A stretch of DNA of 64,000 bases from contig NZ_CP108070.1 in the NCBI RefSeq assembly GCF_036178845.1, positions 6,386,001-6,450,000 of the forward strand. Reading direction: 5' to 3'. Of the stretch, positions 62,321-64,000 are shown piece by piece. Under the pieces are notes generated by a model. The model was not told the DNA's origin, ran no database searches, and saw only the letters and a program-made list of their open reading frames with translations. A program made the position numbers and the translations under genes. Within the stretch, counting starts at the first letter, position 1. Every line of letters begins with the position of its first letter. This DNA is from Streptomyces sp. NBC_00271. GTDB lineage: Bacteria > Actinomycetota > Actinomycetes > Streptomycetales > Streptomycetaceae.

Positions 62321-62664
62321 CGGCCCGGCTGGCCCTCCGGGGCATCCCGCTGCAGGAACTCGGCCAGGGCCTGGGCCACCACCGCGGAGATCGCCCGGTC
62401 GCTCTCGTGGGCACGGCTGCGAATCCGTCCTGCCAGAGATTCCGGCAGCTTGACGGTGAACACCACGCTCGACTCGGGGACTTCGACTCGGCCAGCAGCC
62501 ATGGCCTGCTCCAGATACCGGCGTGCCTGACGCACCGACACCCCGTACCTGCTCGCCAACGTGCGGGCGGCTGCGGCCGCGGGCACACCCGCTGCGGCCA
62601 GATCCGCGGCGGCGTTGACCCGCCGGGCGTACTCGACGCTATCGACACGATCACCACGCACCAT
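62317..62664 (-). CDS. HTH plus ribbon-helix-helix small protein of the recombinase cassette
   Basis: A 115-residue protein. The N-terminal half has a helix-turn-helix (VNAAADLAAAGVPAAAAART, LASRYGVSVRQARRYLEQAM). The C-terminal half has a CopG/Arc-like ribbon-helix-helix (VVFTVKLPESLAGRIRSRAH, ISAVVAQALAEFLQRD). This two-motif combination in such a short protein is unusual. It lies directly upstream of the serine recombinase with ATGA coupling to the intervening ORF. Likely controls recombinase expression or directionality. Confidence 0.65.
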   Translation of the reverse strand: MVRGDRVDSVEYARRVNAAADLAAAGVPAAAAARTLASRYGVSVRQARRYLEQAMAAGRVEVPESSVVFTVKLPESLAGRIRSRAHESDRAISAVVAQALAEFLQRDAPEGQPGR

Positions 62665-62856
62665 GTCACAAACCTACTACCCATTGTGACGCCCCTTACC
62701 CTCCGTGCGGGGAAGGAGTTCCAGCCGACGGTAGCTGAGCGTCACCTCGAAGCAGAAGTTGCCCATTGCGTTGAGGGCGTGAGGAGCGCCCTGTGCGATG
62801 TGTTGTTCCGTCACCGCATTAGACTCCCTGCTTCACTGACGAGGGGGAGCCCGTAG

Positions 62857-63084
62857 ATGACGTCATATCAATTGGGCCAGTTGGACGGCTGGGTCGCCAT
62901 GGCACTCTTGGTCATCTGGGGAGCGACAGGCCGATGGCGGTACCACCCACGCCCTGAAGGCAGGAGCACCGAGGAAGTCGCCACCGAGGCGCGGCGACGA
63001 TCCCGGTTGGTCAAACGTTCGATTCTTGCCGTCGCCACGCTGTGGATCCTGACGGACGTCGCCATCACCATATGGGCTTCGTGA
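62857..63084 (+). CDS. small two-helix membrane protein of unknown function
   Basis: A 75-residue protein with two membrane segments (LDGWVAMALLVIWGATGRW and ILAVATLWILTDVAITIWAS) flanking a basic/acidic loop (HPRPEGRSTEEVATEARRRS). GAGGGGGAG at 62843-62851 is a strong ribosome-binding site for ATG 62857. Family unknown. It is divergent from the recombinase cassette and probably island cargo. Confidence 0.55.
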   Translation: MTSYQLGQLDGWVAMALLVIWGATGRWRYHPRPEGRSTEEVATEARRRSRLVKRSILAVATLWILTDVAITIWAS

Positions 63085-63299
63085 AAGCCGGAGACCTTCA
63101 GCTTTCACACTCAACTCTGCCTCCGTCCAGAGCCCTTCCTCGGCTTCCGGCGTGAGCGTGATGGTGGCCACGGTCTCGTCACCAGCTTGGTCACGTCGCC
63201 CGGTTGGGCAGGGATAATTCTCACTGAGGCTCGTTCTCACTCCGGGCGGACAGGTCGCCGATCTCGTAGTTCATCTGGTTCAAGTCGCCCCGGAACGTC
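63085..63299. other. degenerate stretch before the integrase remnant
   Basis: No intact gene. On the minus strand a short fragment TITTFRGDLNQMNYEIGDLS ends at a stop near 63226, and another begins VATITLTPEAEEGLWTEAEL near 63170. Both look protein-like but lack a complete frame, so they are read as debris of small genes. Confidence 0.35.
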
Positions 63300-63857
63300 G
63301 TGATGGTGCACCGGATAGGCCGATCCGCTGTAGGTCGCCTGGGTCGACCAAGGAACGTCGTCTACATAGCGATGACAGAACCGCAATACGGCCTTCGTAC
63401 CTGCCGCGATCTTCGGGCGATCGGCGATCTCCGCCGATGGCTGTTCCATCCGGCCACGACGGGGTGGTACCCGAAGAAGGCCCCACAGGAGGCGCGCCCC
63501 GTACCCGTGATGGCGCACCCTTGGCCAGGGGTGCCGGCGCGGGGCCGGAATGCCTCGGGCCGTGCCGACGCATGCTGGCTGCCGATCGCACGAGGCCTCA
63601 CTCCGCACGGGCTCAGGCACTCCCACAAGACAGTCATGGAGGAGCTCGGGACCCCACCCAAGCTCATGGACGAATGCATGGGGCACGAGGATGGCTCGGT
63701 GCAAGCCCGCTACTCGCACATCACGGCGCGGATGAGGAACCGGCTCATGGACGAACTGACCGAGCAGTGGGAGGAGGCGTTGGCGGCACGGTCTGCCATG
63801 CACCCGCGGTCACCGGTGCGCGCGCTCGATGCGCTGCTGAGAGCGCGTCAGCGGTGA
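63300..63857 (+). pseudogene. remnant: tyrosine recombinase (integrase), C-terminal catalytic part
   Basis: LTPHGLRHSHKTVMEELGTP holds the HxxR of the tyrosine-recombinase active site. MGHEDGSVQARYSHIT holds the GH pair and nucleophile Tyr, and the helical tail MRNRLMDELTEQWEEALAAR is typical of Streptomyces phage or AICE integrases. A full enzyme is about 400-500 residues; the arm-binding and core-binding domains and the first catalytic Arg are missing. The first 50 or so codons look unrelated. It stands about 120 bases from a tRNA-Pro gene, the classical integrase-next-to-tRNA position. Confidence 0.82.
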
Positions 63858-63920
63858 CGTTCGGGGAGTCGATTTCCTTGATCCACTCCCCATCCACTCC
63901 CCACAGGCCCTGTGGAACGA

Positions 63921-63959
63921 GTCAGGGCCGGTTTCCCGTGAAGGAAAACCGGCCCTGAC
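63921..63959. terminator. strong hairpin between integrase remnant and tRNA-Pro
   Basis: GTCAGGGCCGGTTT / AAACCGGCCCTGAC perfect 14-bp stem with an inner CC-GG extension. A shorter perfect dyad CCACAGG-C-CCTGTGG is at 63901-63915. It probably terminates the minus-strand tRNA transcript. Confidence 0.8.
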
Positions 63960-63974
63960 CTGGTGTTTCAGCTG

Positions 63975-64000
63975 TCGGGGTGGCGGGATTTGAACCCACG
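63975..64000 (-). tRNA. tRNA-Pro, 3' end only (cut by window edge)
   Basis: On the minus strand the last bases read CGTGGGTTCAAATCCCGCCACCCCGA without encoded CCA. T-stem GTGGG/CCCGC, T-loop TTCAAAT and acceptor strand CACCCCG followed by discriminator A are in register. The acceptor CACCCCG, pairing with CGGGGTG, is characteristic of tRNA-Pro; the anticodon lies beyond the window, so the isotype is inferred. Confidence 0.75.

Noticed and set aside
62863..63240. Minus-strand 125-codon frame opposite the small membrane protein.
   Set aside because: Only a short N-terminal part looks protein-like; the rest is antisense to a gene with a better ribosome-binding site and clear membrane helices.

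Overview
The window is high-GC actinobacterial DNA and almost certainly a Streptomyces chromosome. Coding is dense, GTG and TTG starts are common, and ATGA-coupled gene pairs recur. Core genes in a typical streptomycete arrangement include purA, ybaB-recR-DUF5063, lysC-asd, an ECF sigma factor with its membrane partner, and SURF1. The 24-residue ribosomal protein bL37 also points to Actinobacteria.

Left third (1-16 kb): the C-terminal part of an alpha/beta hydrolase and a membrane acyltransferase lead into two tandem, paralogous two-component systems. A cytochrome P450, a tetronasin-type ABC exporter with a divergent GbsR/MarR-like regulator, and an APC permease divergent from eutBC (ethanolamine ammonia-lyase) follow. 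A lipid-kinase-like protein that has lost its family motifs precedes purA.

Middle (16-50 kb): purA, an AlkZ/YcaQ-type DNA glycosylase, an HTH gene, an RHH/PIN toxin-antitoxin pair, and two secreted hydrolases. Then come a GntR regulator, a class III aminotransferase divergent from a DJ-1/MarR pair, a Ser/Thr kinase followed by a membrane-anchored PstS-like protein, and a SLATT protein. Next are ybaB-recR-DUF5063, a hydrolase-cupin unit divergent from a MarR gene across a perfect 17-bp inverted repeat, and TauE. The lysC-asd operon is joined by a 12-codon relay ORF. The block ends with the sigma/membrane pair, SURF1, an S9 peptidase and a two-RCK-domain cation channel with a thioredoxin-like ferredoxin. 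Four copies of a GC-rich intergenic repeat family lie behind gene 3' ends.

Right part (50-64 kb): this is accessory and eroded. It holds truncated metallo-beta-lactamase, RHS, DUF4291 and methyltransferase remnants between intact genes (GH3 lipoprotein, His-rich secreted peptide, blasticidin-S-deaminase-like enzyme, bL37, GNAT, DUF1330, a 1065-residue FG-GAP protein). It ends with a large serine recombinase cassette whose 3' end runs through a degenerate 3' half of tRNA-Ser(UGA), and a tyrosine-integrase remnant beside a tRNA-Pro gene cut by the window edge. I read this as layered integration and decay at tRNA-linked sites.

No CRISPR array, rRNA or complete transposase was seen. Identifications rest on motif recognition without database searches.
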